Origin: Hsuehochloa calcarea
Lineage: Eukaryota > Streptophyta > Magnoliopsida > Poales > Poaceae
Direction: 5' to 3'
Length of the DNA stretch: 64,000 nucleotides
NCBI GenBank assembly: GCA_036346395.1
Contig: CM070609.1
Location: 24,735,223 to 24,799,222 of the forward strand
Part shown: one piece after another, positions 47,143 to 57,324 of the stretch
How positions within the stretch are numbered: the first letter of the stretch is position 1
Layout of the letters: every line of letters begins with the position of its first letter
The notes under the pieces: model-generated
The model's input: the letters and a program-made list of their open reading frames with translations, nothing else
Database searches by the model: none
What the model was told of the DNA's origin: nothing
Program-made: the position numbers and the translations under genes

Positions 47143-49740
47143 CTTAAAAAGCTACCTCCAGCTAGGCCAACTCATTTTTACTATTACGCTAGCATCTGGA
47201 GTTAACTCTGCAAAAAATGCAAACCTAAAATGTGGAAAGAACTAATGGATGTCAGGTAATCAGAAATTTATCTTTCTTATTGTACCTACCGCATTCTTTT
47301 CACTGCTTTTCTGAAACGCAGACACAGTTTATCTGCATTTCACGGTCCATCTGCCTCCGAAGTCCAATCAGATGAGCTTTTATCCACAACACAGCATCCA
47401 ATTCTTTTTCTTCGAGTACACAATTAGAATCCCATTTGTGCAGGGCTTCCCAGAAGTGCTAGGCGATAAGCGAACCATATTTGGCAAACAAAAACACTAA
47501 CGACCCAGGTCAGGTGTTTCTGTCTCACACACACACACACAGCATATATTCTTTCACCGTATCATGACATGACCCTGTTGCATGAACGGGGAATGCACAG
47601 GTCGAGTCCGACGAATATATCTGGGTAAAAGAGAAGAAGAGGAGAACGATGAGAGGAGACATACCTCCAACCGAGCAAAAGTCAGAAACGTCGAAGAAAC
47701 GGCTAGCGTGGCATTGTGTGAGTACATCGTCAAATGGAATAAAGCGATACCGATCAGAAGAAGAAGTCGATAACAAGAACTGACCAAGTGGCACTTTTAA
47801 CTTTCACATAGTTAATTTGCAGAATGCCAAGACTCCCAATTCTCGGGATTATCTTCGACTTTTTCCTTGTTAAAAAAGGATTATCTTCAGTTTGTAATTA
47901 AGTCTTGTTGACATACTGACAAGACTTGAGACTACCTTGGAAATGAGCTTAAGAGGTACAAAGAGAGCATATGGTAGGCATATGGACATCATACCCCGTA
48001 ACTTATTAATGCCAAGATACGCATCTCTTGTGTATTCTCGAAAAAGAAACGTATCCGCCGGTTGAACTGTACACCGGCTTGTTGGCTTCGATGCCCACTC
48101 CTTTATAACCAGGCACCCACAAACAAAGTCAGTCACTGTTCCGGTTCACAAAAGCAGGATCTTTTTATTTTGAAAAATACAAAAGCTAGACCTCTGAGCC
48201 ACAAAAATAACGTATATACATGACAATATATACGAAAAAAAAAACGAAAACGACGCATTCGACAGGGGAATCACAAGAGGCAAAAACAAACCAATAAAGG
48301 AGGCTAGCAACTGCTTTATAGAATATTGTTCGTGGTGATTGTGGTTAAGTGTCTTATTAGTTGTCTTATTAGTGGCTCTCGGTGCTGCGGCTGCCACTCT
48401 GATACAACGGGGGGCCAATATATTTTTTTTATTTAATCTATTTTTTTTAAAAAATATTTTATCTCTAACTTTATTTAATCTTTTTGGCTACATTATAATG
48501 CGTGACATGGTAAAAGCATATTATCACGTCCCTCAGCGTGGCAAACAAGTGCTATCACGCTGTCTCTTTTGACATGATAGAATTTAGTTTAAAAACGGAC
48601 ACCTGTTGACTCTGAGAGCTATGGACACCTGTTGACTCTGAGAGCTATTGTGGCAGTTTTGGTCACGTCGTGGCACATGGTGTAACAGAACATTTTTATC
48701 ACTTCGCGCATTGTTACGTTATCAAAAGAGTCATAATTGAAAATAAAGATGAAAAAAAATTATCTTTACTTTTTTAAAAAATAAATAATAAAAAGGGGTA
48801 GCCCCAACCCAGCTATCCATTTCAGCCAGTAAGGCAGACAGGCCCCGCAGCTCTGCCGCTGCAAGGTGGGGCCCAGTGGAGTGGACGGTCGCTTCGATGA
48901 TCCAAAATCTTTCACGCCCCTGCTTTTGCAAAGCGGGCAGCTCCGATGGCGTCACCTTTCCGACCCAAATTGACAGCCGCTGCTGCCACAAATAGAGCAA
49001 CAGTAATCCGGCTTTGTGCAGAGTTGCAGATGCATGCATGCCAGTCATATGCTGAGCTTATTGCTTTGGGTGCATGACTCTCTGTCCGTCGCTGTCCGCA
49101 GGAGATACCAATACATCGTGATGCCTCCTCCCTCCACGCTAGCTGGCTAGTGATCCAAAGTTGGTTACCAATCAAAGCACTTGTGAAGAAACTCTTAGCC
49201 TTAGGTGTCGGACTTGCACAGTGCATACTAGCACATGTAAAAACTCTAAATTGCTAATCCTCTGGTGGCCTAACAATTTCTGTTCGTTTATTCCCAGAGT
49301 GGCTACAGTAGGTAGAGCTATCTAATCTACCTGTCCATCCATGCATCAAGCAGCCTGCAGCCGTCCCTGGGGGACTTCATGCCACGCTTACTAGGTACAA
49401 TAATCTTTATCTGTAAACTAATGTGAGTGATGAGAAAAGCCAAAGGCCGAGCATCTAGGGGGAGAATACATGTAAAAAGCAAGGTTTGGCATGGGTGAAT
49501 GAACTGGAAGACAAGACTACTAACGCAGGTCAAGTCATGGATGCAAGCAAGAGGGAAAAGAAAACTGCAATGTTCTATTTGAAAAGCAAAGCTAGGGAGG
49601 TAGAAGATTAATCCACAACTACACAAGGCATATTGTTTGGATATATAGCTAGCTGCTCACGAAAGGCAAATCGACAAAAACAAAAGCTACCAAATTCTAC
49701 AAAAACAAAGAGGGGTGGAGAGGGGGGAGAAAGAAGGTGG

Positions 49741-49741
<1 letters not shown>
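47143..49741. other. Intergenic and distal bZIP upstream region
   Basis: Contains an (AC)n microsatellite (47526-47542), short GC-richer stretches at 48790-49130, and a 26-bp duplication at 48597. No supported gene. Confidence 0.5.
48597..48648. repeat. 26-bp exact tandem duplication
   Basis: 48597-48622 and 48623-48648 are identical and contain GACACCTGTTGACTCTGAGA. Recent slippage or duplication. Confidence 0.95.

Positions 49742-49809
<68 letters not shown>
49742..49809 (+). repeat. (TC)n microsatellite in the bZIP promoter
   Basis: About 33 uninterrupted TC dinucleotides end only some 17 bp before the bZIP TATA box. On the other strand this is a GAGA tract, the target type of plant BBR/BPC factors. 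Length polymorphism is expected. Confidence 0.97.
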
Positions 49810-49811
<2 letters not shown>

Positions 49812-49825
49812 CGCCTTTGCCACGC

Positions 49826-49832
49826 TATAAAA
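49826..49832 (+). promoter_or_regulatory. TATA box of the bZIP gene
   Basis: TATAAAA, about 146 bp before the start codon, predicts transcription start near 49858 and a ~115-nt leader. I see no ATG in that leader, so the sucrose-control upstream ORF found in some group S1 bZIP genes appears absent. Confidence 0.75.
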
Positions 49833-49971
49833 GGCCCTCACCGACCCAGTGCCTCCTCCGCTCACCCAGAGCAAAACCATCAAGAAGCGGAACCAAAACC
49901 AAATTAACATATACTCCTGGCTCTCTAAGCTAAGGTCTCCACTCTCCACTAAGCAAACAAGTGAAACAGCC

Positions 49972-50505
49972 ATGCTGCGCCATTACCATGGCGAAGTGGC
50001 CAGCCTGCACTGCCTCTCACCTCCCAACCCGCCATTCCACACTCACTACCACAGCAACATGATCACCATGACGCCGCCCCCTCCCTTCCACTTCTCAGCA
50101 GCTACCTACGAACCTATACAGGAAGCACCGACTGTTGCCGGCAATAGCTCGGCCGGCTCCGGCGGTGCCGATGACGGCTACGGCCGGGTGGCGGCAGAGG
50201 AGGAGCGGAGGCGGCGGAGGATGATCTCCAACCGGGAGTCGGCAAGGCGGTCGCGCATGCGCAAGCAGCGGCAGCTCAGCGAGCTGTGGGCGCAGGTCGT
50301 CCACCTGTGCGACGCCAACCGCCGCCTCCTTGACGAGCTCAACCGCGCAATGAGGGGCTGCAGCGACGTGCACTGCGAGAACGCCCGGCTCAAGAACGAG
50401 AAGGCCGAACTCGAGACCAAGCTCGAGCACCTCATGCAAGCAAAGACGAACACGTCGTCGAGCTCCTCAGATGCAGAGCCATGCAAAAATAGTACTACTG
50501 AATAA
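49972..50505 (+). CDS. Group-S-like bZIP transcription factor (bZIP43-like)
   Basis: A nuclear dimeric DNA-binding regulator; group S members bind ACGT-core sites and often act in stress, sugar or developmental responses. Intronless, 177 aa, normal for group S. The basic region at about residues 79-100 contains NRESARRSR, with N87 and R95 in the N-x7-R pattern, followed ten residues later by L105. Zipper heptad positions are L105, L112, L119, A126, V133, L140, L147 and L154, so two central positions are not Leu. The N-terminus is Pro/His-rich, with a Gly/Ser stretch at 56-70; the C-terminus is Ser-rich. The first ATG after the TATA box is used. The stop lies only 39 bp from the stop of the convergent gene on the other strand. 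Whether it matches the rice cold-response bZIP73 gene, which I recall lying beside a bHLH and a plastid HSP90 gene, needs an alignment. Confidence 0.93.
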   Translation: MLRHYHGEVASLHCLSPPNPPFHTHYHSNMITMTPPPPFHFSAATYEPIQEAPTVAGNSSAGSGGADDGYGRVAAEEERRRRRMISNRESARRSRMRKQRQLSELWAQVVHLCDANRRLLDELNRAMRGCSDVHCENARLKNEKAELETKLEHLMQAKTNTSSSSSDAEPCKNSTTE

Positions 50506-50544
50506 ATCATTCTTATCTTCACATTTTAACTTGGAGGATTGTTA

Positions 50545-50847
50545 CTAGTAACTCAAATAAGACATGATCTGAGGTGGTTTCTTTGGCTTCCTTCTCTTCT
50601 TCTTCATGCCTTTGGGAATATCCTAACTGCCCATTATCGTTACTAGTTGCCATCAATAGTACAGTAGCAACCACATACAGAGGAGAAAAACAAGAAACTG
50701 CCGCAAACAAATAAGGAATGAAAAGCCTTACCACTGGTTTCTTCCAAACAAATGATGCTTTCCACTGAAAATGATGTGATGAGTGGGGTTGCACATGTTG
50801 CTGCTGTGAACTTACCTTCTTCCGTTTCTTCAGTACTTGCTCAGAAG
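50545..50847 (-). CDS. 3' end of an unidentified gene (three small exons)
   Basis: Three minus-strand exons join in frame with good splice sites: 50847-50816, 50764-50732 and 50622-50545. They give the C-terminus ASEQVLKKRKK / WKASFVWKKPV / DIPKGMKKKRRKPKKPP...SYLSY-stop. The phases fit (one base carried into the first exon, then complete codons). The tail is very basic, which suggests a nuclear or nucleic-acid-binding protein, but I do not recognise it. Its 5' part should lie at higher coordinates. No convincing upstream exon was placed; the copia and other insertions at 51.4-59.5 kb may lie in an intron or may have truncated the gene. The transcript would have to end inside or beside the bZIP gene. 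Confidence 0.5.
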
Positions 50848-51999
50848 CTGTATTTCCATGAAAAAATGGGAGGGGAAAAGATTCTTTGGATTAAATCATC
50901 GTAAACTAAATAATAATAATAATTCATCCAGATGCTTATTGGACTGAACTCTCTTCAATTTTACGCAAAAATGTATTAAACTACTTGTGCTTGAGACAAA
51001 CCAAATCCTTGTTTTACTTCATCAGATAATTCGATAAACATAAACATGAAGATGATGTTGTCTGAAAGAAAGCTCAATGATCTCACATGCAAATACATGA
51101 TGTTTAAAGATTCTAATGGAACAGATAAGCATGAAGAAAATGATACCTTGCTCACGCCTCTAGTTACTTACATAGTGGAAGAGAAAAATCAAGAAAATGT
51201 GAAAAAGAAGTGTTGGCAGTGGGCTGACATATCAAATTCACTGAGTCCACCAAAGATTCAAACATCTCAAATCAGGATATAAAACAATTTTGGATGATTA
51301 TGCACTCTTTCAATGGCAAATATAAAATTACATAATTCATATAGACAAATGTGCAGTATCTCAATCACAAAAGCGGAAACTCAACATTAAATGTAATTGC
51401 AAAGATTTGACATGAAAATAATGCAGTAACATGGCAATGGTAAACAAGACTCTAGTTATCCAGATATGTGGGCGGCATATCTGGTGCACATGTCCCATTT
51501 GGTGGACATATACACATAGCTTATCTGGGCCCTCCATTTCGAAATCCACAACTGAGATCGAGGCAGCCAAAATCCACCTCCTCCCACTTTATGGCACATT
51601 TGCGACTCCCCCACCCACGCCCTAACAACTTTCTTGCACGAAGCCCCCCTCCCCCCGCCCCTGTCCCCTCCTGCGTTGCGCTCAGCGCCTTGAGCCCATG
51701 CCCAGCGCCGCCGCCCTACGCCGAGTTCCCTCCCCAGCGCTGCGCCAACCCCTGCGCCGAGCACCTGCTCCGGCTCTTGCATCCGCGCCCTCTCTGCCGT
51801 GCGACACCCCTCACCGCGCCGAGCGCCCCCCTTGCGCCACGTTGCTGCTGTGCGCCGCCAAAGCACCACCTGAACAATTTTCTCCCCCTGTCTTCCATGC
51901 CTTCCACCGTAACATACGATACTGTCATCAAGCAACACAACAGCTAGAGCTCTTAGCAAACACACCATCCTCTCTTTCCTTTTCCCAAACATAGCACAT
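50848..51999. other. Unassigned region upstream of the partial minus gene
   Basis: Open minus-strand text around 50990-51050 (containing ELSDEVKQGFGLSQAQ) might be another exon, but I could not connect it in phase. A palindrome CCAGATATG-7 nt-CATATCTGG lies at 51460-51484. From 51590 to 51870 the plus strand is very C-rich and open in several frames (Pro/Arg/Ala), which looks like retroelement or leader sequence and not a gene. Confidence 0.35.
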
Positions 52000-52156
52000 G
52001 CAGTCACACCAGATCCTCCACCGATCTGGATCCACACCGGATCATATCATCAGACTTCCATATCGGATTAGATCCTCCAACCTCGAAGCACCCACACTGG
52101 ATCAAATCCCCCACACCTTATCCGAGATCCACACCGGATCGGATCCTCCACACCTC
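52000..52156. repeat. GGATC-rich short tandem repeats (left half)
   Basis: Motifs such as AGATCCTCCA, GGATCCACACCGGATC and CGGATCGGATCCTCCACAC recur every 15-30 bp. The array resumes right after the copia element (57138-57205: GAGATCCACACCG, CAGATCCTCCACACTGGATC), so the element inserted into it. Confidence 0.75.
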
Positions 52157-52261
52157 TGTTACAACTCAACCTCATTAATTCTATTGGATGAATTGTGTAG
52201 TATATATACAAACCCTAAAGCTCATGGGCCATACATGGGTCATATACACATATACATAACA
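52157..52261 (-). repeat. 3' LTR of the copia element (105 bp)
   Basis: Matches 57024-57137 except for about seven base changes and a 9-bp indel in the CATGGGCC/CATGGACC part. Short LTRs of this size are unusual for plant copia elements. Confidence 0.93.
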
Positions 52262-52268
52262 CCCCCCT

Positions 52269-52769
52269 TCAAACAAAACATGGGCCAAGAGGATCTGAAA
52301 CATTGACTTTGGAGAGATGGAAGCGATGTTGCTCTCGAGTTTGAGCCTTGGTGAAGAAATCAGCGACTTGAATTTCAGAGGGCACATACTGAAGAGCAAT
52401 AGTCTTCTGTTGACAATGAGAACGTGTGAAAGATGCATCTACACCAATGTGCTTAGTTAGCTCATGTTTCACTATATCAGTAGCAATCTGTATAGCACTA
52501 GTGTTGTCACACAGAAGAGATGCAAGAGTACTGCATGACACACCAAGTTCAGCTAAAAGCCAACGAAGCCAAACAATCTCTGAAGTAGTAGTGGCCAACG
52601 CTCGAAGCTCGGCCTCATCACTAGACCGTGAAACTGCAATCTGTTTCTTGGACTTCCAGGCGATAAGCGAAGACCCAAGAAATATGCAATAGCCAGAGAC
52701 AGATCGCCGATCAACATGATCACTCGTCCAAGTCGAGTCAGAGTAAGCATAAAGTTGAAGCTGATTCAA
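52269..52769 (-). pseudogene. RNase H domain of the copia element
   Basis: An open frame with YSDSTWTSDHVDRRSVSGYC, SKKQIAVSRSSDEAELRAL and FFTKA, the classic copia RNase H C-terminus. The family consensus DADWAGD reads DSTWTSD here, so one catalytic-region residue differs. The frame itself is open to the stop. Confidence 0.9.
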
Positions 52770-52802
52770 CCGAGAATAAAAGAGACAACGATCAACGGTC
52801 CC

Positions 52803-53755
52803 TCATAGATAGCGCAACACACGTAGCAGGTGGGCATAGTGAACAGAAGTAAGAGCTGAAACAAACTGACTGAGCACATGAACAGAATGAGCAATATCAG
52901 GATGTGTTATTGCAAGATAGATAAGACTCCCAATAATATGACAATAACGAGAAGGATCTTCAAGCAAAGTGCCATCAGTAGGACGAAGCTGAAGATGAAA
53001 TTCCGTAAGAGTAGCAGCTGTCCGACTATCAGTGAGACCAGAACGAGCAAGCAAATCCTAAATATAGCGCTGTTGAGATAGATAGTAGGCATCATCTGTG
53101 CGAGTAAACTCAGTCCCAAAAAAATAACGTAGATGACCCAAATCCGACATCAAGAACTGCTCACTGGGTCGTTGCTTAACAAAAGTAATGTACTCCTTGT
53201 CATCTCTAGTAATCAGTATGTTATCAACATATAGTAAAAGCATAGTACGACTGCGTGGAGATGTATGAATAAACAATGCAGGATCATGGTTACTCGCGAA
53301 GAACCCAGCAGCTAACACAACTGAACTGAACCGCTCAAACTAAGCACGAGGAGCCTGTTTGAGGCCATAAAGAGCATGACGAAGACGACAAACATGATCT
53401 GCAGGAGCCACAACACCCTAGGGTGGTGTCATATAAACCTCCTCCTGTAAGTCACCATGAAGAAAATCATTTTCACATCCATTTGAGAGATAGTCCAAGA
53501 GCGAACAACAGCCACTGCAACGAGAGTGCGAATCGTTACCATATGAGCAACGTGAGCAAATGTTTCATCATAATCATGATCATGTGCCTGCTGAAAACCA
53601 CGAGCAACTAGTCGAGCCTTGTACCTCTCAACAGAGCCATCAGATTTGGTCTTAACTTTAAATACCCACTTGCAAGTAATAGGAACATCATAAGCAGGTA
53701 AAGGAACAAGATCCCACGTACTAGTACGATCCAAAGCAGCTAACTCTTCAGCCAC
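52803..53755 (-). pseudogene. Reverse transcriptase of the copia element
   Basis: It begins with WDLVPLP, CKWVFKVKTKSDGSVERYKA and RLVARGFQQ, continues through MDVK and LLLYVDNILITRDD (the active site is normally YVDD, here YVDN), and ends RPTDGTLLEDPSRYCHIIGSL with LAITHPDIAHSVHVLSQF. The pieces lie in different frames (53429-53755, 53058-53318, 52803-53054) with stops between. The altered YVDN makes it inactive even if the frames were restored. Confidence 0.92.
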
Positions 53756-54283
53756 AGCTAACTGTCACTCAGGATGAACCACAGCCTCCTGATAAGTGTG
53801 AGGCTCAGGCACAACAACAGTAGAAAGAAAACCATATCTGTCAGGAGCAGCAATAGTAGTACGATCACGAAGCTCATACTGAGATGACGGTGCAGGTGGA
53901 GGATCATCAGAAAGAGTATCATCAGTACTAGCCATGGCATCAGGGAGGGAAATAGTGGGTGTCTGAGTATCAGGAGGAACCCCAAACCGACGAGTATAGT
54001 GAAGAGGAAACAGTGATATGACTGAGGATGGAGAAGAGGACTCCACAGAAAGAGGTGTATCAGGCGAAACAATTGGTGGAAGATAAAGAAAAGAGATAGA
54101 CTCAACGGGAAAGGAGGACCGAGTGGTAGAAGAATAAAAGTAGGGATGATCCTCAACAAAAGAAACATCACGAGAAATGCGCATACGTCGAGCAGAGGGA
54201 TCATAACAACGATAGCCCTTATGTTCAAGACTATATCCAAGAAAAATAGCTCAATCTATAAACATACTCAATAGATTGAGCTG

Positions 54284-55237
54284 TTAACTTGGTGCGCTCA
54301 CGAGGCGGAAGCAGAACATAACAGATATAACCAAAAATCCGAAGATGGTCATATCATGGGGGAGTGGAAAACAATAGCTCTCCAAGACACTTTGCCTGAA
54401 GGCGAGAAGATGGCTGCATATTAATGAGATAGACAGACGTAGAAACCGCATCAGCCCAAAAAAAATATCGTGGAACATGATATGCAAGTAAAAGAGTACG
54501 AGCAGTCTCAATAAGATGACGGTGTTTACGTTCAGCAACACCATTCTGACCATGGACACCAGGACAGGAAAGCTAAGGAAGGGTTCCCTCAGTGGAGAGA
54601 AATTGACAAAAAGCATGCGACAAGTACTCCCCCCTGAATCAGAACGAAAGGTCTGAATAGGAGTGGAAAACTAAGTGTGAACCATACAAGCAAAAGACTG
54701 ATAAATGGACAAGAGTTGAGAACGATGTTTCATAAAATAAACCCAAATATATCGAGAATAGTAATCAATAAAGATTACATAATAGAGATGGCCACCTTTA
54801 GAAGCAAAAGGAGCACGACCCCAAACATCAGAATGAACTAACTCAAAAGTACGACTAGACCAAGATGTACTGGTAGGATATGGGAGTTGCAGTTGTTTAA
54901 CAAGCTTGCAACCCTTACAATCATAATTAGTGTCGGCAATGACACGACCTAGGACACCCTGACGAGCTAATATAGAAAGACGAGATCCACACAAATGACC
55001 AAACCGATGATACCATTGAGGAAAACTAATAGAGGTTGACGTAATAACTGAAGATGCATGAGCAGAGGAAGATGGAAGACTCAGACGATCAAGGAAGTAG
55101 AGACCATGAGAATCTCTAAGGCGATGGCAAGTACCAACAAGAACTCCTGTCCGACTATCCTGCACATAGCAAGTAGAGTCATCAAACCCAACAAAATAGT
55201 GCATATCAGCAAGCTGACCAACATGCATAAGGTTCAT
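54284..55237 (-). pseudogene. GAG-pre-integrase and integrase of the copia element
   Basis: The HHCC-type finger region (WYHRFGHLCGSRLSIL, CKGCKLVKQ) is followed by the catalytic core with LVHSDVWGRAP and YYVIFIDYYSRYIWVYF. Further core sequence lies in another frame down to about 54284. Integrase joins element cDNA to chromosomal DNA; this copy is frameshifted. Confidence 0.88.
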
Positions 55238-55506
55238 AGAAAGCTGAGGTACAAATCACACATCAGGAACAATAAAATGAGAAGTAGAGAGTCTGAACAT
55301 GAGGTGCCATCGGCTGTCTATACACAGCAACCATCCATAACATGCCAACATGATACAAGATGAGACTTATCCGATGTCATATAAAAAGAAGCTCCAGAGT
55401 CCAAAACCCATGGAAGACTAGTACCTGACACGGAAGAGGGGGCTACAACAAGACTGGCATACCCACTAAGAGGGGCATCATATGAAGACCGATGCTGAAC
55501 TTGAGT

Positions 55507-56481
55507 CTAAAGAGCCTGAAGCTGACCCAACTGAGTGACAAGGGTAGAATCCCCAATAGATGCAGGAGTGGTGGCATCAAGCACACCACGACAACGTCGG
55601 TGAGATGTAGGTCGCAGCTCTGAATAGAGTCGGTAGTACCTCTGAACAGGATGACCATGCTTCTTGCAGTGAAAGCATAAAGTTTGGTTGGATGTAGCAC
55701 GAGGAAATGAACTAGGCTGATAAACCTCCTGCCAAGGTGCCGCAAGAACAGACTGAGGTAGTGTCGATCCGAAAGACAGAGAGCGAAGTCGAGTCTCCTC
55801 AGCAATCAATGCAGCAAGGGCCCCCTCCCTGGTTGGAAGAATAGCACGTCCCAGTAGTTGAGCTCGAATAGACTCAAACTCTGGGCGAAGGCGCATGACA
55901 AAGGTGAACATTAAATTTTGTGCATCATGACCCAGCTTACCTACACAACCAGTGCATCCAGCACAGGAAGGAGGAACCATTGAGGTCAGATGTCGTAAAA
56001 TGCAAGTGAAAGAACTGTAGTACTCCTTAATAAACATCTCCCGCTGATGTAAATCATGAAGAGTTTGTAGAAGACAAAATCGATACGCCACACTGGTCTT
56101 CTTATAACGTTGCTAAAGATACTCCCACATCTTGTGAGAACTTGGAAGATCAATGAAATCCATCTTGATTGAAATGTCAGCACTGTGACATAAATTACCC
56201 ATAACATGATCATCAGCACTTCGCCATGCAACAACCTCCTTCACATCAGTCTTCTCAGTCGGAGGCTCCGCTGTAATATATGAGAGAAGACCAATAGACC
56301 GAAGAAGCATGTAGACCGATGACGACCACTCACAATAATTTTGTCCATCCAGTTTGATATCTGAGGCCAAAAGAGCACCTCCCATACCATGAGAATGAGT
56401 AGAAGAAGAAATACCATCAACCATTACACCAACTCTGCAACCAAAAGTCGAGGCAGTGCAGAGAAACAATGCCTCATCCAC
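55507..56481 (-). pseudogene. gag of the copia element
   Basis: One frame with a single internal TAG (56113-56115), where Gln would fit. It contains KLDGQNYCEWSSSV, the UBN2-type gag core, and ends in the nucleocapsid knuckle CFHCKKHGHPVQRYY. The final Cys of the CCHC knuckle is replaced by Tyr. The leader between gag and the 5' LTR (56482-57012) is about 530 bp and GC-rich, with repeated CCTCCA(A/G)GCGC. Confidence 0.88.
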
Positions 56482-57142
56482 AAACCGAAGCAGAGCAGAG
56501 TAGTAATATCAATCGACCAAAGGTAGCAGCAGTAGTAGTAGAGTGATACCAACAATCGGATACAAGTAGACTAGTAGTAGCAGAGCAAGCGAGCGAACGC
56601 GGTCTCAAGGTGCGGCGATCGGAGCCTCTAGGCGCAACGAGTAGGGCCTCCAAGCTGGTGTCGGGGAAGAAACCTCCAAGCGCGGGCAAACGAAACCTCC
56701 AGACGCGACGACCAGAGCCTCAAGACACGGCGAGGAGGACCTCCAAGCGCAAGCGACCCGGCGTCGAGGAAGACTCGAGGAGCGCGGATTCTCCAGCCGC
56801 GGGTGAGCTGGAGAGCCGGCGTCGGGGAACCTCCAGTGAGGGAGATCCGACGTCGGGGAAGGCTCTAGGCGCACAGGGACCAAGCAGGAGCAGTGGATCG
56901 CGCCTCCAGGCGAAGGCGAGTGGAGAGGAGCCAGGGCCGTGTCGCCTTACCGCAACGGAGAAGATGCACGAAGGCAAGAGCCACTCGGCAGAAGGCAGAA
57001 GGTGGCGGTGTGCTCTGATACCATGTTACAACTCAACCTCATTAATTTTATTGGATGAATAGAGTAGTATATATACGAACCCTAGAGCTCATGGGCCTCA
57101 TGGACCATACATGGGCCATATACACATATACATAACAACCTC

Positions 57143-57324
57143 CACACCGAATCCGAGATCCACACCGACACCACACCAGATCCTCCACACTGGATCCACC
57201 CACACCAGACCCCCCTTCTTCTTTTTTTCTTTCCTTTTTTGTTCTTTTCTCTCTCCTTTTCTTCCTTTTTTTTGTTCCTCGCACACTCACGCCTTCACCT
57301 CACCTCTGTCTTCTTCTCTATTTC
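57143..57324. repeat. GGATC-rich repeats (right half) and pyrimidine-rich tract
   Basis: Continuation of the array at 52000-52156, running to about 57205, followed by a T/C-rich stretch. From 57286 a segment of about 40 bp (CTCACGCCTTCACCTCACCT...) is repeated at 59045 beyond the next insertion. Confidence 0.65.

Larger units (their letters stand above)
52157..57137 (-). mobile_element. Ty1/copia retrotransposon with very short LTRs, inactive
   Basis: A complete element, 4981 bp, on the minus strand, with LTRs of 105 bp (52157-52261) and 114 bp (57024-57137) that start TGTTACAACTC and end ATACATAACA. It is flanked by the duplicated target ACCTC (52152-52156 and 57138-57142). The primer site is complementary to initiator tRNA-Met (TGGTATCAGAGC on the minus strand, 57013-57024). 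The polypurine tract complement is CCCCCC at 52262-52267. Order on the minus strand is gag, integrase, reverse transcriptase, RNase H, which is the copia order. Stops and frameshifts inactivate it. Confidence 0.95.

Noticed and set aside
49608..49973. Minus-strand frame with a long Arg-Glu run
   Set aside because: The run is just the translated (GA)n microsatellite.
50519..50794. 91-codon minus-strand frame including EEEEKEAKETTSDH
   Set aside because: It reads through introns. Splice-consistent exons in another frame give a coherent basic C-terminus ending SYLSY.
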